NCBI RefSeq assembly: GCF_020857975.1
Contig: NZ_JACWUO010000007.1
Span: 1 to 64,000, forward strand
From: Stenotrophomonas rhizophila
Lineage (GTDB): Bacteria; Pseudomonadota; Gammaproteobacteria; Xanthomonadales; Xanthomonadaceae
Reading direction: 5' to 3'
Length of the DNA: 64,000 nt
Part shown: piece by piece, positions 16,093 through 25,675 of the stretch
Layout of the letters: each line of letters starts with the position of its first letter
Numbering within the stretch: position 1 is the stretch's first letter
Translations under genes and position numbers: made by a program
The notes under the pieces: model-generated
What the model saw: the letters and a program-made list of their open reading frames with translations, nothing else
Database searches by the model: none
What the model was told of the DNA's origin: nothing

Positions 16093-17123
16093 AACCCGAT
16101 CTGCAGCTGCCCCGGGTGGGCGATGGCCACGATGCGCTCAACGCATCGTTCTCCACCAGCTATGCCGGCGTGCTGGCCTTTATCGCGGTGGCCGCCGAAG
16201 GCAGCTTCGCGCGCGCCGGCGACCGGCTGGGCATCGGCCGCTCGGCGGTGAGCCGCAGCGTGCAGAAGCTGGAAAACCAGCTGGGGGTGCGCCTGTTCCT
16301 GCGCACCACGCGCTCCACCTCGCTGACCGGTGAAGGCCGGATGTTCCTGGAAGGATGCAGCCCTGGCGTGGACCGCATCCTGCAGGCCCTGGAGCAGATG
16401 CGTGAGCTGCGCGACGGTCCGCCGCGGGGGCATCTGCGCATCGGCGCCTCCTACGGTTTCGGCCGCCGGGTGATCGCACCGCTGCTGGCGGCATTCCGCA
16501 GCGAGTATCCCGAGGTTTCGGTGGAGCTGCTGCTGGACGAGCAGGCGCCGGACCTGTCCGCCGGCCGCATCGATGTCGCATTCCGCGATGGCGTGCTGGA
16601 CGACAGCCAGGTGATCGCCAAGCAGCTGGTGCCGATGCAGGTGCTGGTCTGCGCCTCGCCCGGCTACGCGCAACGGCACGGCTTGCCGGCGACGGTCGAG
16701 GAACTGTCCGGCCATGCCTGCATCGGCCACCGCCTGGCCGGGGGCCGCCTGCAACGTTGGGAGTTCCGCGTGGATGGCAGCGAGGTGCATCCCCAACCGG
16801 ACACCGCGCTGGTATTCAACGATGCGGAGCTGGCACTGCAGGCGGTGATCGACGGCCTGGGTATCGCCCAGCTGCCCAGCTACCAGGTGCGCGAAGCGTT
16901 GCGCGCGGGAACCGTGCTGACCTGCCTGGACTCTTATTCGCCGCAGGATCGTGGCCACTACCTGTGCTACCTCAGCCGCCGCCAGCTGCCCAAGCGCATC
17001 CGTGCGTTCATCGATTTCAGCACCCAGCGCGTGCGCGCGCTTGAACTGGACGCGGTCGCGCACCGCGGGCCATGCCATCGGCCTGTCGCCCGCGATGCAA
17101 CGGTGCAACCGGCATGGGCATGA
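16089..17123 (+). CDS. LysR family transcriptional regulator
   Basis: The 344-residue protein has the LysR HTH at about residues 20-80 (VLAFIAVAAEGSFARAGDRL, SAVSRSVQKLENQLGVRLF) and a periplasmic-binding-fold effector domain with RIGASYGFGRRVIAPLL and a closing LRAGTVL. LysR proteins activate or repress nearby genes on binding a small ligand. The ATG at 16089 overlaps the stop of the sigma remnant. The next gene, an SDR 133 bases downstream on the same strand, is a likely target. Confidence 0.9.
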   Translation: MKPDLQLPRVGDGHDALNASFSTSYAGVLAFIAVAAEGSFARAGDRLGIGRSAVSRSVQKLENQLGVRLFLRTTRSTSLTGEGRMFLEGCSPGVDRILQALEQMRELRDGPPRGHLRIGASYGFGRRVIAPLLAAFRSEYPEVSVELLLDEQAPDLSAGRIDVAFRDGVLDDSQVIAKQLVPMQVLVCASPGYAQRHGLPATVEELSGHACIGHRLAGGRLQRWEFRVDGSEVHPQPDTALVFNDAELALQAVIDGLGIAQLPSYQVREALRAGTVLTCLDSYSPQDRGHYLCYLSRRQLPKRIRAFIDFSTQRVRALELDAVAHRGPCHRPVARDATVQPAWA

Positions 17124-17256
17124 CCGCCGGTGGTGCGCAGCAGGCAACAGTGCGCATCCCTGCGCGCACCTACTGCGGCGGCGTCGGCCTGCCTACGCTG
17201 TTGCTGCGTCACGGCGTTGCCGTGCGATTCCTTTGGCATTTTCCTGGAGATCGGTC

Positions 17257-18015
17257 ATGAAGCTTCTCGTCGTCGGTGGTACCGGCCGGATTGGCAGCAA
17301 GGTGGTGGAACGCCTGCGCGCAGCGGGTCATGAGGTCGTGGTGGCCGCGTCGTCCACGGGCATTGACGTGCTCACCGGCGCCGGCCTGGATGCGGCCATG
17401 GCCGGTACCCAGGTGGTGGTGGACCTGGCCAATTCGCCTTCGTTCGAGGATGCGGCGGTGCTGGCCTTCTTCGAGACCGCCGGCCGGAACCTGCTGGGCG
17501 CCGCGGCCAGGGCCGGGGTTGCCCACCATGTGGCGCTGTCGGTGGTGGGCACCGACCAGCTTGCCGCCAGCGGTTACTTCCGCGGCAAGATCGCCCAGGA
17601 GCGGTTGATCCGTGCCTCGGGCCTGGCCTACACCATCATCCATTCCACCCAGTTCTTCGAGTTCCTGCCGGGCATCATCCAGTTCGCAGGCCAGGGCCTG
17701 CGCCTGCCCACCGCCCTGGTGCAGCCGATTGCCGCCGAGGACGTGGCCGATGCGGTGGCGCGCGTGGCGCTGCAGGCGCCGGCCAACGCAGTGGTCGAAA
17801 TCGCCGGGCCCGAGCGTGCGTCGATGGCGGCGTTGGCGCAGCGTTACCTGGCCGCCACCGGCGATCGCCGCGAGGTGGTCGGCGATGCGCAGGCGGCCTA
17901 CTTCGGCGCACAGCTGCAGCACGACACGCTGGTGCCGGCCGGTGCGGCATGGATCGGTGCGGTGGGCTTCGAGCAATGGTTGCGGCAGTCCAACCCGGCG
18001 CAGGGCGCTGGCTAG
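17257..18015 (+). CDS. NmrA-like/SDR NAD(P)-binding oxidoreductase
   Basis: The 252-residue protein begins MKLLVVGGTGRIGSKVVERL with a typical GGTGxIG dinucleotide-binding loop. It contains ALSVVGTDQLAASGYFRGK with the catalytic-type Tyr and Lys, and a YTIIHSTQFFEFLPGI segment common in NmrA-like and NADH-binding SDRs. GGAGA six bases before the ATG fixes the start. The stop TAG lies in CTAG (18012-18015), which also ends the convergent glycosylase gene. Substrate unknown. Confidence 0.85.
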   Translation: MKLLVVGGTGRIGSKVVERLRAAGHEVVVAASSTGIDVLTGAGLDAAMAGTQVVVDLANSPSFEDAAVLAFFETAGRNLLGAAARAGVAHHVALSVVGTDQLAASGYFRGKIAQERLIRASGLAYTIIHSTQFFEFLPGIIQFAGQGLRLPTALVQPIAAEDVADAVARVALQAPANAVVEIAGPERASMAALAQRYLAATGDRREVVGDAQAAYFGAQLQHDTLVPAGAAWIGAVGFEQWLRQSNPAQGAG

Positions 18016-18632
18016 CCGCCCACCTTGCGCCGTGGCCGCACCGACACATTCGCATCGTCAGGCACATGCCAGCGCCAGGGAAACTCCTGGGCACGGCTGA
18101 TGCCGATGCGCGGGCCGATGACGGGGGCGCTGCACGGCGCGGTGCCGTCGCTGACGATGCGGATGCCGCGGTCGTCGGTCACCAGGTCCGCGCCATCCAG
18201 GGCGCCGGTGATGCCCATCGCCTGCGACAGCCGGCCCGGCCCGCTGGCCAGGTCGCGGTCGCGGCGTATCGCCGGGCGCGCGGCGCGGATCCGGTCCAGG
18301 CCGGCCAGCGGCGCCAGTGCACGCAGCAGCACGCCCCAGCCCTGGCCGACCTCGCCGCAGACCGCGTTGGCGCCCCAGTGCATGCCATAGTTGAAGTAGA
18401 CATACAGGTGGCCGGCTTCGCCGAACATGGTGGCGGTGCGCGCGGTCATGCCCTTGAACGAATGCGCGGCCGGGTCCTGGTCGCCGGCATAGGCTTCCAC
18501 TTCCACGATGCGCCCGGCGCGGCCATCGTCGCGGACCAGGATCTTGTTCAACAGGGCCGGCGCCACCACGGTGGGGTGGTGCTGGTAGAAATCACGCGGC
18601 AATGTGGTCCATGCAGGCAGTACTGAGGTCAT
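18012..18632 (-). CDS. DNA-3-methyladenine glycosylase (AAG/MPG family)
   Basis: The 206-residue enzyme removes alkylated purines such as 3-methyladenine in base-excision repair. The family motif is clear: VEVEAYAGDQDPAAHS (about residues 43-58), then GHLYVYFNYGMHWGANAV (about 74-91) and ASGPGRLSQAMG, as in the AAG/MPG fold. The Glu of VEVEAY is the catalytic residue. GGGAGA with a seven-base spacer fixes the start at 18632. Length is normal for bacterial homologues. The last four bases are shared with the convergent SDR gene. Confidence 0.9.
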   Translation of the reverse strand: MTSVLPAWTTLPRDFYQHHPTVVAPALLNKILVRDDGRAGRIVEVEAYAGDQDPAAHSFKGMTARTATMFGEAGHLYVYFNYGMHWGANAVCGEVGQGWGVLLRALAPLAGLDRIRAARPAIRRDRDLASGPGRLSQAMGITGALDGADLVTDDRGIRIVSDGTAPCSAPVIGPRIGISRAQEFPWRWHVPDDANVSVRPRRKVGG

Positions 18633-18722
18633 CGGCGGTTCTCCCATAGCCGCTGCAGCATGACCGATGCCGAGTGGGCGGCACATCAAGACCCACCCGG
18701 CAGGGCATCGATCAGGCGGCCG

Positions 18723-20924
18723 TTAGAACCGGTATCCCAGCTCGGCGCCGATGATCCGCGGGCGGTCGACCGGGCCGTAGTAGTTGCCATCGCGGCCGAA
18801 GGCCAGGTTGTCGAAGATCAGGCCGTTGATGCGGCGCTTGTCGGTGAGGTTGTCGACGAAGACGCGGGTGGTCCATGGGCCCTGTTCGTAGCCCAGCTGC
18901 ACGCCGATGATGGCCACCGCCGGCTGGAACGTGCGGTTGCGCTCGTCCAGCGCCATGCGCCCGTTGAACGCCGATTCCACCCGCGCGAACAGGCCCGAGC
19001 GGTGCTGGTAACGCGCGGCCAGGTAGCCGGTGTACTGCGGGGTGAGCTTGACCCGGTTGCCGGCCAGGCTTTCGTTTTCGCCTACCTGCAGGCGACGGTA
19101 GCGCGCGTCCACATAGCCGGCATTGGCGGTCAAGGTCAGCCCCGGCAGTATCTGCAGCACGCCTTCGATCTCGGCGCCGCGGGAGCGGATCGCGGCATCG
19201 GAGCCGACGTAGTCCGACGAGATCGGGCGGCCGTTGGCATCGGTGGCCAGCTGGATCTCCTGCCAGTTGTCCGAGTCGATCTGGAACACCGCCGCGCCGA
19301 TATGGCCGCGGCCGCCGAGCACGTTGAGCTTGAAGCCGGCTTCATGGCTCCACATCATTTCCGATTCGTAGCGCAGCACTTTGTCGTTGACCACATCGCT
19401 CTGCGCGGCGGCCAGGTTGAAGCCGCCGGGGATGTAGCCCTTGGCCGAGGCGGCATAGAAGGAGAGCGTGTCCGAGGCGTCGTAGCGCAGCGATACGCGC
19501 GGCAGGGTGGCGTTGAAGGTGTGCGACAGCCCGGCATCGCGGTAGAACACCAGCCCGCCGGGGCCGAGGTCGAGTTGGCCGGCGCTCTGCCGGGTCGCGC
19601 GTTTGGCCTGCTCATAGCGCAGGCCGACGCTGGCGGTCAGTTTGGGCAGTGCCGGCGGGGTGTAGCTGAGCGTGCCGAACGCACTGTAATCCTGCCCCTG
19701 CGAGCCCTGCCGCGGTGCCAGTACATAGCTCTCCAGCGCGCGCGGCGGCGGGCCGACCAGGGTGCCCAGTATCGATTCCTTGTCCACGCGGTAGGTGGAT
19801 ACCCCGCCGATCCAGGTCAGCGCCTGGTCGCTTGGTGAGGTGAAGCGCAGTTCGCCGTTCCAGTTGCGCTGGGTGTCGTGGATGCGCCCGGCCAGGGCCG
19901 GGCTGGCGGTCATGTCGAAGTCGTAGCCGGCCGATGTATCGGCCTGCTCGCGGTAGGACAGCGCCGCGTCCAGGGTGCCGGCGGCCAGCTGCCATTGCGC
20001 GCTGGTGCCGGCCACGTTCTCGGTCTTGCTGGTGCGCTTGGGCGCATCGTTGATATAGGTGAAATCGCCGGTCTGGCGGCCCTCGTTGTAGCGCGCGCCG
20101 TAGCTGCGGTTGTACAGGCCCACGTCCAGCGGCAGGTATTCGTACTCGAACATGCCTGGCGCGCGCGTGCCCAGGTGGTAGGCCAGGGCGTTGATGGTGA
20201 GCGCGTCGGTCGGCTCCCAGCGCAGCTTGCCCTGCAGATAGGCCTGGCGGACCTTGCCGTTGACCCCGCCGTACGGGGTCAGGTTCTTCAGGTGAGCATC
20301 CTCGTCGGAGGCCATGAAGGCCAGCGAACCGAACAGGCGGTCGCCCTTGCCCAGTGCGCCGCCGAGAAACCCATCCAGGCTGCCGCCATGGCCATTGCCG
20401 AAGGTGGTGGCGCGCAGGTTGAGCTCGCCTTCGGTGCTGGCCGACGGTGCGCGGGTGCGCACCAGCACCAGGCCCGATTCGCTGTTGGCGCCGTACAGGG
20501 TGCCCTGCGGCCCGCGCAGGATCTCCACCGATTCGACCTGGTTGAGCACCGCGTTGCTGAGTTCGCGGAACGGGATGCCGTCGATGTAGACCGAGGCGCG
20601 GTTGACCAGGAACGGGTTGGATTCGATGCCGCGGATGGAAATGAACATGTCGCTGAGCTGGCCCATCACGTTGAACTTGACGTTCGGTGCCAGCTTGTCC
20701 AGGTCGCGGAACTCGGTGACGTTGGCGTCCTTGAGGGCCTGGCGGTCGAGCACGGTGACCGAGATGTCGCTGCGCAGGTAGGGCGTATCGCGCTTGCTGC
20801 CGGTGACCACGATGCCGTCCAGTTCGGTGGCCCGGCTGGCGCTGGCGGTCTGGGCGGAGGCAGGCGCGGCCTGCAGGAACGGGAGCGCTGCCGCGATGGC
20901 GGCAGCGAGTACGGCGTGCTTCAC
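18723..20924 (-). CDS. TonB-dependent receptor (siderophore type)
   Basis: The 733-residue outer-membrane protein has a signal peptide ending ASAQ, a plug domain with the TonB-box-like ELDGIVVTG and VEILRGPQGTLYGANSESG, and a 22-strand barrel whose end is Phe (LGYRF), as required for assembly. The GTG at 20924 is chosen because AAGGGG lies six bases upstream. Segments such as GYIPGGFN resemble FyuA/IutA-type siderophore receptors. It is divergent from an AraC regulator, as FyuA is from YbtA and FptA from PchR, which supports a role in iron uptake. The ligand is unknown. Confidence 0.9.
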   Translation of the reverse strand: MKHAVLAAAIAAALPFLQAAPASAQTASASRATELDGIVVTGSKRDTPYLRSDISVTVLDRQALKDANVTEFRDLDKLAPNVKFNVMGQLSDMFISIRGIESNPFLVNRASVYIDGIPFRELSNAVLNQVESVEILRGPQGTLYGANSESGLVLVRTRAPSASTEGELNLRATTFGNGHGGSLDGFLGGALGKGDRLFGSLAFMASDEDAHLKNLTPYGGVNGKVRQAYLQGKLRWEPTDALTINALAYHLGTRAPGMFEYEYLPLDVGLYNRSYGARYNEGRQTGDFTYINDAPKRTSKTENVAGTSAQWQLAAGTLDAALSYREQADTSAGYDFDMTASPALAGRIHDTQRNWNGELRFTSPSDQALTWIGGVSTYRVDKESILGTLVGPPPRALESYVLAPRQGSQGQDYSAFGTLSYTPPALPKLTASVGLRYEQAKRATRQSAGQLDLGPGGLVFYRDAGLSHTFNATLPRVSLRYDASDTLSFYAASAKGYIPGGFNLAAAQSDVVNDKVLRYESEMMWSHEAGFKLNVLGGRGHIGAAVFQIDSDNWQEIQLATDANGRPISSDYVGSDAAIRSRGAEIEGVLQILPGLTLTANAGYVDARYRRLQVGENESLAGNRVKLTPQYTGYLAARYQHRSGLFARVESAFNGRMALDERNRTFQPAVAIIGVQLGYEQGPWTTRVFVDNLTDKRRINGLIFDNLAFGRDGNYYGPVDRPRIIGAELGYRF

Positions 20925-20980
20925 ACAGAACCCCTTGGCGGTGGCGGCGCGCGCCACGGTAGCGAGAATGAGCTCATAAC

Positions 20981-20993
20981 GTTACTGTGTAAC
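20981..20993. promoter_or_regulatory. inverted repeat in divergent promoter region
   Basis: GTTAC (20981-20985), a three-base spacer and GTAAC (20989-20993) form a dyad in the 126-base gap between the TonB receptor and the AraC gene. It is AT-rich against the background. It is a candidate site for the AraC regulator or for the promoters. Confidence 0.45.
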
Positions 20994-21050
20994 AATTCGC
21001 GGCGCAGCTCCATTCCTGCCGCGACCGCTCCAGAACCGGATCCGTGTTCG

Positions 21051-21950
21051 ATGACCTGCCGTGATGCCGCCGACCCGATCGCCGCGCGCCTGTTGGCCGA
21101 AGGCGGCGGCGTGCGCGCCGATGCCTGCCGGGGTACTGCCGATGGCAGCGTGGCGCTGCTGCGCCAGCCCTTCGCGGCGGCGGCCGGGCCGATGGGCCAG
21201 GGCTGCGGGCTGCGCATCGGGCTGCTGGTGGGGGGCGGCGGGCCGCTGTACCAGCGCAGCGCACTGGGCCGGATCGAACAGCCCTGGCCGGTGGGCGCGA
21301 TCAATGTGGTGCTGCCCGACTGCCCGGGGGAATTCGACAGCCCGCCGCTGGACCTGCTCGGGTTGGTGGTCGACGGCCGGCACCTGGTCCGGCACGCGGC
21401 AGCCATCGCGCCGGGCGACCTGCACGCGGCGGCCGCACGGCTGCATACCGACCCGGTGGTGACCGCGGTGATGTGGGCGTTGTGGCAGTGCGCCGATGCC
21501 CATGCCGGATCGCGTGCGTTCTTCGACCACGGTGTGGCGGTGATCCTGCAGCGGCTGCAATGCCTTGGCGGTACCGCCGCGCCGCGCACCGCGCCGCCAC
21601 GCGCGCTGTCGGCGGCCCGGCTGGCGCGCGTGCAGGCGTTCATCGACAGCCGGCTGGGCGAAGATCTCAGCGTGGCCTGCATGGCGCGCGTGGCCGGGCA
21701 GGACAGCAGCAGCTTCAGCCGCAGCTTCCGCCAGGCCACCGGGATGACCCCGTATGTGTTCCTGACCCGGCGCCGGATGCAGGCGGCCCAGCGGTTGCTG
21801 CGGGCCGGGCACAGCGTCACCGCCACCGCGCTCGCGGTGGGCTATGCCAACCCGAGCAAGTTCGCCGCGGCGTTCCGGCGGGTGACCGGGCAGGCACCGT
21901 CGGCCTGGGGGCGTGCTGCCGATGACGCGCCCGCCCGCCACGGACACTGA
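21051..21950 (+). CDS. AraC family transcriptional regulator
   Basis: The 299-residue protein ends in the double HTH of the AraC family: LGEDLSVACMARVAGQDSSS followed by FSRSFRQATGMTPYVFLTRR (about residues 205-235), then ATALAVGYANPSKFAAAFRR and TGQAPSAW. The first 180 residues form a sensing domain with no recognised fold. The ATG at 21051 has no strong ribosome site, but the frame upstream is not protein-like. It is divergent from a TonB receptor gene and probably activates it when the ferric siderophore is present. The 21951-22219 interval holds nothing. Confidence 0.85.
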   Translation: MTCRDAADPIAARLLAEGGGVRADACRGTADGSVALLRQPFAAAAGPMGQGCGLRIGLLVGGGGPLYQRSALGRIEQPWPVGAINVVLPDCPGEFDSPPLDLLGLVVDGRHLVRHAAAIAPGDLHAAAARLHTDPVVTAVMWALWQCADAHAGSRAFFDHGVAVILQRLQCLGGTAAPRTAPPRALSAARLARVQAFIDSRLGEDLSVACMARVAGQDSSSFSRSFRQATGMTPYVFLTRRRMQAAQRLLRAGHSVTATALAVGYANPSKFAAAFRRVTGQAPSAWGRAADDAPARHGH

Positions 21951-22219
21951 ACCTGGTCAGCAAGTGCGGCTCAACATTGGCGCGGCAGGGCCGTTATCCA
22001 GCTTGATGCCCCGGCGCGTGTCGACGGGGCCACGGCGGGTCCGGGCGTGTCTTCCGGCTGCCGTCGGGCGCGGTCGTCGCGTTGTGTCCAAGCTGCACCG
22101 TTTCCTGCCGGGCCGGCCGTGAGTTGCACCGCGCCGACCGGCACCGCAATGGACTGCGTGTTGCCGTAGTGGCGCCCGATGGCGTCGCCTGACCTGTACC
22201 TCTTCCAGGAACCGCCCCC

Positions 22220-24778
22220 ATGCCCGCGTCCCGCCCGACTGCTTCCCCGCGCCCAGGCAGCATTGCCAACCGGCTGATGCTGGGGACCGCGCTGATTGCC
22301 ATGCTCTGCTTCGGCATCACCGCCGCCATCAGCTACCGCGAAGCCAGCCAGGCGTTGGTGGAGTCATCGCGGCGCACCATGCAAAGCCAGGCCGAGGCCG
22401 AGGCGCGCCGGGTCGGTGCCGACCTGTCGGCGGCGTTTGCCGCCAGCCGGGCCCTGGCCGACAGCCTGGTGGTGCAGCGCGCCGCCGGTACCCTGTCGCG
22501 CGCCACTGCCGCCCAGGTGCTGCAGCAGCAGCTGCAGTCGCACCCGGAATGGGTGGGTTTCGGCACGCTGTGGGAACCGCAGGCCTTCGACGGCAAGGAC
22601 AGCGCCTTCGTCGATGCCCCGGCGCACGATGCCAGCGGCCGCTTCATGAGCTACTGGTCGTGGCAGGACGGCAGCCCGGTGCAGGACGCGCTCAAGGGCT
22701 ATGAAGTGCCCGGCGACGGCGACTGGTACCTGCGTCCGCGCGAACTCAAGCGGCCGACCGTGGCCGAGCCCTACCGCTACGAGATCGCCGGCAAGCCGGT
22801 GCTGATGACCACGCTGTCCACGCCGGTGCTGGACAACGGTACCTTCCTCGGCGCGGTCACCGTGGACGTCGCGCTGGCCGCGCTGCAGCAACGCCTGGCC
22901 GAACTGCGCCCGATGGGCGAGGGCCATGTGGAACTGATTTCGCCCGGCGGCATCGTGCTGGCCGCCCAGAACGCCAGCGAAATCGGCAAGCGCCGCGACG
23001 ATGCGGCCACCCGCGCGCTGCTGGCGGCGGTGGCGGCCGACAAGCCGTTCGACGCATTCACCGCCGATGCCGCCGGCAACGTGAAGGCCTACGTGCCGCT
23101 GCGCATCGGCGGCAGCCAGGAGCGGTTCGCGCTGGGCGTGATCGTGCCGCACGAGCTGATCACCGCGCAGGCGCGTGCGCTGCTGTGGATCATCCTGGCC
23201 GTCGGCCTGGGCGCGGCCCTGGTGCTCAGTGGCAGCGTGTACGTGCTGCTGCGCCGGCAGGCGATCCGGCCGCTGGCCGACGCGGTGCGGTTGTCGGCCG
23301 AGATCGCCGAAGGCCGCCTGGACACGGCGCTGCCGGCCTCGCGCAATGACGAGGTCGGGCGCCTGCTGGATGCGATGCAGCGCATGCGCAGCCAGCTGCA
23401 GGCCGTGCTGGCCGCCCAGGCCGGCATGGCCCAGCGCCACGCTGCCGGCGAGCTGGGCTACCGCATGGACGCGCAGGCCTTCCCGGGCGCGTATGGACGC
23501 ATGGTGGAAGACACCAACGGGTTGGTCGGCGCCAATATCGCGGTGACCTACCGGCTGGTCGAAGTGATGCAGCGGTATGCGGTGGGCGACCTGTCCCAGG
23601 ACATGGACCGCCTGCCCGGCGAGCAGGCGCGTTTCACCGAAGCGATGGACACCACCAAGGCCAACCTGGGCGCGATCAACACCCAGATCCGCGAACTGGC
23701 CGGCGCGGCGGCGCTGGGCGATTTCAGCCAGCGCGGCGACATGGTGCGCTTCGACCACGATTTCCGCGCCATGGTCGGCAACCTCAACACCATGATGCAG
23801 GTCAGCGACGACAACCTGCAGCAGATTTCCGCGCTGCTGCGCGCGATCGCCGCCGGCGACCTGACCGCGCGCATGCACGGCGACTTCCATGGCGTGTTTG
23901 CCCGCATGCGCGACGATGCCGACACCACCGTGACCCAGCTGACCGACATCGTCGGGCGCATCCAGCAGGCCACCGCCAGCATCAACCTGGCGGCCGGCGA
24001 GATCGCCTCGGGCAACAGCGACCTGTCGCGGCGTACCGAACAGCAGGCCGCCAGCCTGGAGGAAACCGCCGCCTCGATGGAGGAACTGACCTCCACCGTG
24101 CGCCAGAACGCCGACCACGCGGTGCAGGCCAACCAGCTGGCGGCCGGCGCCGCCGAGGTGGCCGCGCAGGGCGGCCAGGTGGTCGGCCAGGTGGTCAGCA
24201 CCATGGCCGGGATCGAAGCCTCGTCCAAGCGCATCGCCGAAATCATCACGGTGATCGACGGCATCGCTTTCCAGACCAATATCCTGGCGTTGAACGCAGC
24301 GGTGGAAGCGGCCCGTGCCGGCGAACAGGGCCGCGGCTTTGCCGTGGTGGCCTCGGAAGTGCGCGCGCTGGCGCAGCGTTCGGCGGCGGCGGCCAAGGAG
24401 ATCAAGACGCTGATCGACGATTCGGTCGGCCAGGTCAGCCAGGGCTCGGCGCTGGTGCAGTCGGCCGGGCAGACCATGCAGGAAATCGTCACCGGCGTGC
24501 GCCGGGTCAACGACATCATGGCCGAGATCTCGGCCGCGTCGAAGGAACAGTCGGCCGGCATCGAGCAGGTCAACCAGACCATCACCCAGATGGATGAAAC
24601 CACCCAGCAGAACGCGGCGCTGGTGGAAGAAGCCACCGCGGCGGCGCGGGCGATGGAAGAACAGGCGCAGCACCTGGGCACTGCCGTGGCGATCTTCCGC
24701 ATCGATGCCGGTACGCCGCAGGCCGCTGCGCTGCGCGTGCCGGCGTCGGTCCCGGCGCGGCGCGGCGTGGCGGCGTAG
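22220..24778 (+). CDS. methyl-accepting chemotaxis protein with dCache-type sensor
   Basis: The 852-residue chemoreceptor has TM1 (about residues 17-40), a periplasmic sensor domain of about 260 residues that resembles a double Cache ([34 protein letters not shown]), TM2 (about 315-338), HAMP and further HAMP-like helices, then a long coiled coil with the conserved hairpin tip [20 protein letters not shown] and [18 protein letters not shown]. It would signal to CheA/CheW in the membrane. No C-terminal CheR-binding pentapeptide is visible. The ATG has AGGAACC nearby. The ligand may be a small amino acid or organic acid, but that is not shown. Confidence 0.9.
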   Translation: MPASRPTASPRPGSIANRLMLGTALIAMLCFGITAAISYREASQALVESSRRTMQSQAEAEARRVGADLSAAFAASRALADSLVVQRAAGTLSRATAAQVLQQQLQSHPEWVGFGTLWEPQAFDGKDSAFVDAPAHDASGRFMSYWSWQDGSPVQDALKGYEVPGDGDWYLRPRELKRPTVAEPYRYEIAGKPVLMTTLSTPVLDNGTFLGAVTVDVALAALQQRLAELRPMGEGHVELISPGGIVLAAQNASEIGKRRDDAATRALLAAVAADKPFDAFTADAAGNVKAYVPLRIGGSQERFALGVIVPHELITAQARALLWIILAVGLGAALVLSGSVYVLLRRQAIRPLADAVRLSAEIAEGRLDTALPASRNDEVGRLLDAMQRMRSQLQAVLAAQAGMAQRHAAGELGYRMDAQAFPGAYGRMVEDTNGLVGANIAVTYRLVEVMQRYAVGDLSQDMDRLPGEQARFTEAMDTTKANLGAINTQIRELAGAAALGDFSQRGDMVRFDHDFRAMVGNLNTMMQVSDDNLQQISALLRAIAAGDLTARMHGDFHGVFARMRDDADTTVTQLTDIVGRIQQATASINLAAGEIASGNSDLSRRTEQQAASLEETAASMEELTSTVRQNADHAVQANQLAAGAAEVAAQGGQVVGQVVSTMAGIEASSKRIAEIITVIDGIAFQTNILALNAAVEAARAGEQGRGFAVVASEVRALAQRSAAAAKEIKTLIDDSVGQVSQGSALVQSAGQTMQEIVTGVRRVNDIMAEISAASKEQSAGIEQVNQTITQMDETTQQNAALVEEATAAARAMEEQAQHLGTAVAIFRIDAGTPQAAALRVPASVPARRGVAA

Positions 24779-24820
24779 GTTCGCAGCTGACGCCCCGCAT
24801 CGGCGAAGAACCAAAAAAAA

Positions 24821-24840
24821 GCCCGGTCCTGCGACCGGGC
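24821..24840. terminator. bidirectional intrinsic terminator
   Basis: GCCCGGTC-CTGC-GACCGGGC is an eight-bp GC stem. On the minus strand it is followed by eight T (bases 24813-24820 are A on the plus strand), a textbook terminator for the DUF2628 gene. On the plus strand TTTG follows, so it also serves the chemoreceptor gene. Confidence 0.85.
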
Positions 24841-24864
24841 TTTGCTGTCCGCGCCAGGCGGCGT

Positions 24865-25260
24865 TTACCAGCGCATGCCCTGGAACGGGTTCCAGCTGAC
24901 GTTGCCCTTCACCTTCTCTTGGTAATAGGAGTAGTTGGCGGTCATCGCGATCAGCAGCGACCAGCCGATCCAGACACCGCGGGCGACCACGGCCGGCATG
25001 AACGAGGCCAGGACCATCAGCACGATGGTCATGCCCAGGATGGTCAGCGCCTTGCGCCACATGCCCAGGATGAGCAGGTAGATCCAGCTGAAGAACAGCG
25101 CGAAGAAGTTGAAGTTGACCTTCAGCTTCTGCCCGAACGGCAGCTCCTTGTAGGCAGCCTTGAAGGTGGGCGTGTTGGGCGCACCGTGCTGCTCGAAGAA
25201 GTTGAAGCGGAACTGCCACTTGGGGCTGAGGGGAGTGGTGGTATTGGAATCCATATCCAT
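24865..25260 (-). CDS. DUF2628-type small membrane protein
   Basis: The 131-residue protein has an N-terminal cytosolic part (KWQFRFNFFEQHGAPNTPTF), then three or four hydrophobic helices (NFFALFFSWIYLLILGMWRK, LTILGMTIVLMVLASFMPAV, GVWIGWSLLIAMTANYSYY). The FNFFALFFSWIYLLILGMWRK pattern is typical of DUF2628 proteins of unknown function. There are two in-frame starts, at 25260 and 25254; the longer is given. A perfect palindrome TGTAAACGTTTACA lies just upstream (25271-25284), so regulation is probable. Confidence 0.75.
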   Translation of the reverse strand: MDMDSNTTTPLSPKWQFRFNFFEQHGAPNTPTFKAAYKELPFGQKLKVNFNFFALFFSWIYLLILGMWRKALTILGMTIVLMVLASFMPAVVARGVWIGWSLLIAMTANYSYYQEKVKGNVSWNPFQGMRW

Positions 25261-25270
25261 CAAAGTTAGG

Positions 25271-25284
25271 TGTAAACGTTTACA
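25271..25284. promoter_or_regulatory. TGTAAACGTTTACA palindrome
   Basis: A perfect 14-bp palindrome 10 bases upstream of the DUF2628 start. The shape is that of LacI/GalR-family operators. A related site, TGATAACCGTTTACA, occurs at 27875-27889 upstream of the TonB receptor gene, so one regulator could control both. No LacI-type regulator is encoded in the window. Confidence 0.5.
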
Positions 25285-25416
25285 TGATAGCTGTTCCATA
25301 TCGAACGCCGCCAGCGTCCTGGCGCGGCACGTCGGCCTCCTGGCGAACTGCAGGGCCCGTCACACATCCGACCCAGAATTGATATACGGTTCGCATTCCG
25401 CGCGGCAGGGAGCCCC

Positions 25417-25629
25417 GTGGTGAACAGCAATGCCAAGAGAAAATCCGATATGCCCAGTGTTGTGATGTCCCACGAGCGTCCGCCGGCCGGCCCGCAGATT
25501 GCGCCGTGCCCGGTCGCCACCCAGGCCCAGCGTTTGTTGGCGCACCTGCAGTTCTCCCAGCTCGGCTCGCGTGCGCTGACCCAGCCGCCGGTGGATGCCG
25601 ATATCGCCGTGGCGGCAACGCCGGCCTGA
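25417..25629 (+). CDS. small hypothetical protein
   Basis: A 70-residue frame begins with GTG at 25417 with AGGGAG about four bases upstream. The product, MVNSNAKRKSDMPSVVMSHE onward, has no membrane span; its middle (ATQAQRLLAHLQFSQLGSRAL) looks like a helix. It is antisense to nothing and lies between the DUF2628 gene and the TonB receptor. I do not know the family. Confidence 0.45.
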   Translation: MVNSNAKRKSDMPSVVMSHERPPAGPQIAPCPVATQAQRLLAHLQFSQLGSRALTQPPVDADIAVAATPA

Positions 25630-25675
25630 AGCGTCGGCGCGTGGGCCTGTGCCCACGCACCGCGCCATGCACGCA

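Noticed and set aside
22364..25219. 951-codon minus-strand frame
   Set aside because: It is antisense to the chemoreceptor and runs into the DUF2628 gene. The composition is His/Arg/Gln-rich and no domains are recognisable.
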